DNA from: an uncultured Faecalibacterium sp.
Lineage (GTDB): Bacteria; Bacillota; Clostridia; Oscillospirales; Ruminococcaceae
Direction: 5' to 3'
DNA length: 9,674 bases
Assembly: GCA_934540955.1 (NCBI GenBank)
Contig: CAKTCY010000070.1
Location: 1-9,674 of the forward strand
Part shown: piece after piece, positions 7,812 to 9,674 of the stretch
How the letters are laid out: each line of letters starts with the position of its first letter
Position numbering within the stretch: position 1 is the first letter of the stretch
The notes under the pieces: generated by a model
Told to the model about the DNA's origin: nothing
Database searches by the model: none
The model's input: only the letters and a program-made list of their open reading frames with translations
Translations under genes and position numbers: made by a program

Positions 7812-8596
7812 AGCAGCAAACAGAACGCTTTACCCCGGCTGCACTGACCCTCAGTGTGGTCACGGCAGCACTGGCAGACGGCATCCCGCAAAGCGTCCCG
7901 GTGCGCCGGGCGCTGTGGCTGGGCGCGGTCGGCGTAGTATGTCTGTGCATCCTTTCAGCGCTGGCAGCGGCGGCGTTGCAGAACAAAGCACCCTCCCTTG
8001 CGGTGCGGCTGGCACTGACAGCCGGGCTTTTTATGGAGCTGGTGCACACCCTCGCGCAGGCGCAAGGGCTGTGCGCGGCAGAGTTTTCCTCCATGGCACT
8101 GCTGGGCTTTCTGCCGCTGCTGCTCTGGGCTGGGTGGGGCATCCGTCCCGCAAGCTGGAATGCCTCGGCGCGGGTGCTGTGGTGGTTTGCCGCTGTGGGC
8201 GGCGTAGTCTGCCTGCTGGGGCTTGCAGGGCAACTGCACTGGTATCGTTTGTTTACCCCGGCACAGCCAACGGCAACGGGCTGGGGCGTACCGGTCTACG
8301 CTGAATATTTTGCCGGAGCGCTTCTGTGTGGCGCGCAGTCGGTGCGCCGCACGGTCTGGCTGCCACTATGGGGCTTTGCGGTGCAGGCAGCGGCCTTGCT
8401 GGGCGGCGCTTTGTTGTTTGGCAGCGGCACATACCCCCGGTTGGAGCTGCTGCGGGCGTGGAGCGGTGGCAGCTTTTCCCGCATGGATGCGCTGCTTTTG
8501 CTACTGTGGCTGCTGTGCGCTGTCTACCGGGCGGCTATGCTGTGCGCCGTCATCCGCTTGCTCTGGCAGCAGCCGGAGGCAGAGGTGCAGCCATGA
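7808..8596 (+). CDS. gerB: Short GerB-like multi-pass membrane protein (putative germinant receptor B subunit)
   Basis: A 262-residue, very hydrophobic protein in the GerB position between gerA and gerC. GerB proteins are APC-superfamily transporter-like proteins of about 365 residues with ten helices that bind germinants. Here I count seven or eight candidate helices: about 11-27 (weak, with a broken-helix-like ALADGIP), 33-57, 63-86, 90-111, 120-141, 163-178 (weak), 180-205 and 222-250. The C-terminus supports the family: YPRLELLRA followed by FSRMDALLLLLWLLCAVYR resembles the GerB pattern of a proline-anchored ELAR-like motif, then an R-x-[DE]-xL helix with a tryptophan. The middle is hard to align, so one or more helix pairs may be missing. 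Both ends overlap neighbours by ATGA, and AGGGGG (7791-7796) precedes the start. The family call leans partly on context. Confidence 0.72.
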   Translation: MKQQTERFTPAALTLSVVTAALADGIPQSVPVRRALWLGAVGVVCLCILSALAAAALQNKAPSLAVRLALTAGLFMELVHTLAQAQGLCAAEFSSMALLGFLPLLLWAGWGIRPASWNASARVLWWFAAVGGVVCLLGLAGQLHWYRLFTPAQPTATGWGVPVYAEYFAGALLCGAQSVRRTVWLPLWGFAVQAAALLGGALLFGSGTYPRLELLRAWSGGSFSRMDALLLLLWLLCAVYRAAMLCAVIRLLWQQPEAEVQP

Positions 8597-9552
8597 AAAA
8601 CGCAAAAGCTTACAAGCCGCTGCTGTATTTGCTGCTGGCAGGGTGGTGCCTTTTATTTCTGCGCTGCGAGAGCACCGAGAAAAGCATGGTGCGGGCGGTG
8701 TATCTGGCGCAGACCGAACAGGGGTATCAAGCAGGGCTGCTCTATCAGGCACCGCAGGCCGCCGCCGATGCCGCCGAGGCCTCTGGCGCATTGCAGTTTG
8801 TGCAGGCAGAGGGGCAAACGATGGAGAGGGCACTGGCTGCAGCAGAGCAGGCACTGCCCCAAGCGGCAAGCTACCGCCTGTGTGATTATCTGCTGCTGCC
8901 AGAGGCCGAAGAGCCCTTATTAACAGAGTACGAGCAGCTGGTGCTGCGGCGCGGCTGCGGGCGCACGGCGGCAAGGCTGCTTTGCGCAGAGGGAGAGATA
9001 GACCACCTTACCGCGCAAGCCGCTTTACCGGACGCCCTGATGGCACAGCTAAAGGCCGCAGCGCCCACCGCACCCCGGCTGTATCAGCACACAGAACCGG
9101 GGCTTCTGCCTGTTCTCGGGTGGAGCACGGAAGAGGTAACCGTACAGGAGGGCGGGGTTCTGCATACCGTAGCGGGCAATACGCTTTTTTCCCCGGAGCA
9201 GGCCGAGATATACCGGCTGCTTACCGGGCAGAGCGGCACCCGGCAGCTCTGGCTGGAGGGGGAGCGCATCGGCATCCGGCGCTGCACCGTTTCGGTCACC
9301 CTGCAAAAGGCGCAGGTGCTTGTGCGGCTGGATTGTCAGCGTGCCGCCCATAGCCCGCTGCCCACGCAGGCGCAGCGGCAACAGCTTGCGGCGCAGTGTA
9401 CGGCACTTTTGCAAGGCTGCTGGCAGCAGGGCGTGGACGTACTGCACCTGCAAGCCCGGGCAGCGCTGCGGAGCGACAGCATTGCAGGTTTTGCCCCAAC
9501 AAAAAACGCCTGCCCGCAATTACGGACAGACGTGCATTTCATGCTGTATTAG
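8593..9552 (+). CDS. gerC: GerC-like spore germination protein (germinant receptor C subunit), short form
   Basis: The third gene of the ger operon, 319 residues; GerC proteins are normally lipoproteins of about 370-400 residues. An N-terminal hydrophobic stretch (about 10-23) leads to C19 and C25, but residues before them are W18 and R24, so neither forms a normal lipobox, and the family's usual GCWD motif reads RCES. After it, VRAVYLAQTEQGYQAGLLYQ fits the family's first strand region. Further on, TVAGNTLFSPEQAEIYRLL and TRQLWLEGERIGI match the middle domain, and LLQGCWQQGVDVLHL the helix before the C-terminal strands. Spacer regions are Ala/Gln-rich. ATG 8593 overlaps the gerB stop, with AGAGG (8581-8585) seven bases upstream. 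It contains at least four TTA and one CTA codons. Membrane attachment could be by an uncleaved helix. Family call good, function possibly altered. Confidence 0.8.
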   Translation: MKNAKAYKPLLYLLLAGWCLLFLRCESTEKSMVRAVYLAQTEQGYQAGLLYQAPQAAADAAEASGALQFVQAEGQTMERALAAAEQALPQAASYRLCDYLLLPEAEEPLLTEYEQLVLRRGCGRTAARLLCAEGEIDHLTAQAALPDALMAQLKAAAPTAPRLYQHTEPGLLPVLGWSTEEVTVQEGGVLHTVAGNTLFSPEQAEIYRLLTGQSGTRQLWLEGERIGIRRCTVSVTLQKAQVLVRLDCQRAAHSPLPTQAQRQQLAAQCTALLQGCWQQGVDVLHLQARAALRSDSIAGFAPTKNACPQLRTDVHFMLY

Positions 9553-9674
9553 GAGGCGGTAGGAAAGGTAACGGTGATGGTGGTGCCAACGTCCACCTGA
9601 CTTTCCAGCTTGATGCGGGCATTGTGGATGCGGGCAATGTGCTTGACGATGGCAAGCCCAAGCCCGGTGCCGCC
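9549..9674 (-). CDS. Sensor histidine kinase, C-terminal end (5' part outside the window)
   Basis: The last 41 codons of a minus-strand gene that enters from the right edge. The visible piece begins GGTGLGLAIVKHI, the G2 glycine box of the HATPase_c ATP-binding domain, followed by a strand and VGTTITVTFP, the standard last strands of histidine kinases. The look is of the PhoR/VicK-like class, but with only this fragment the signal sensed cannot be named. The stop (9549-9551) overlaps the gerC stop (9550-9552) tail to tail, with no terminator in between. Confident as a kinase end, not as a particular regulator. Confidence 0.88.
   Translation of the reverse strand, partial: GGTGLGLAIVKHIARIHNARIKLESQVDVGTTITVTFPTAS

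Noticed and set aside
7504..8304. A 266-codon + strand frame across the gerA-gerB junction
   Set aside because: It is in a different frame from two well-supported genes, Arg/Gly/Cys-rich, and has no recognisable domain; it is an out-of-frame shadow.
8326..8592. Upstream extension of the gerC frame to about 408 residues
   Set aside because: The extension lies over the end of gerB and is Arg/Ala-rich without a signal sequence; ATG 8593 has the ATGA overlap, a ribosome-binding site and the hydrophobic N-terminus expected for GerC.
9460..9520. Terminator inside the end of gerC for the histidine kinase gene
   Set aside because: GCAGG and CCTGC can pair around an A6 stretch (T6 on the minus strand), but that run lies in the loop rather than after the stem on either strand.

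Overview
The window looks chromosomal and comes from a fairly GC-rich Firmicute (class Clostridia). The evidence is the strong AGGAG/GGAGG ribosome-binding sites, a fused SecDF, NrdR, a class Ic aspartate aminotransferase and a GerA-type spore germination operon. Protein style and codon use suggest Oscillospiraceae/Ruminococcaceae near Faecalibacterium, Gemmiger or Subdoligranulum. The genus is inference from familiarity, not from a search.

Left half (1-5151), housekeeping, all on the + strand: the C-terminal part of ClpX; an intrinsic terminator; a sigma-A-like promoter; an aspartate-type aminotransferase; a second terminator; a structured leader; then secDF and nrdR 16 bases apart, probably one transcript. 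A 16-bp perfect stem flanked by A and T runs ends this unit and also serves the convergent gene pair beyond it.

Right half (5210-9552), a spore-associated module. Two minus-strand genes, a DUF421 (YetF-like) membrane protein and a DUF4363 membrane-anchored protein, are coupled by an ATGA overlap. They diverge from a + strand gerA-gerB-gerC operon whose two junctions are also ATGA overlaps. The 83-base divergent gap holds a sequence close to a sigma-G (forespore) promoter facing gerA. GerA looks complete. The GerB-position protein is much shorter than usual, and GerC is short with no canonical lipobox. These genes use leucine codons TTA and CTA that the aminotransferase and most of secDF avoid.

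Right edge: the last 41 codons of a sensor histidine kinase (minus strand) overlap the gerC stop by four bases.

I see no IS element, CRISPR array, tRNA or rRNA. The most interesting part is the compact divergent DUF421-DUF4363 / reduced gerABC module, which may be a streamlined or decaying spore inner-membrane system.
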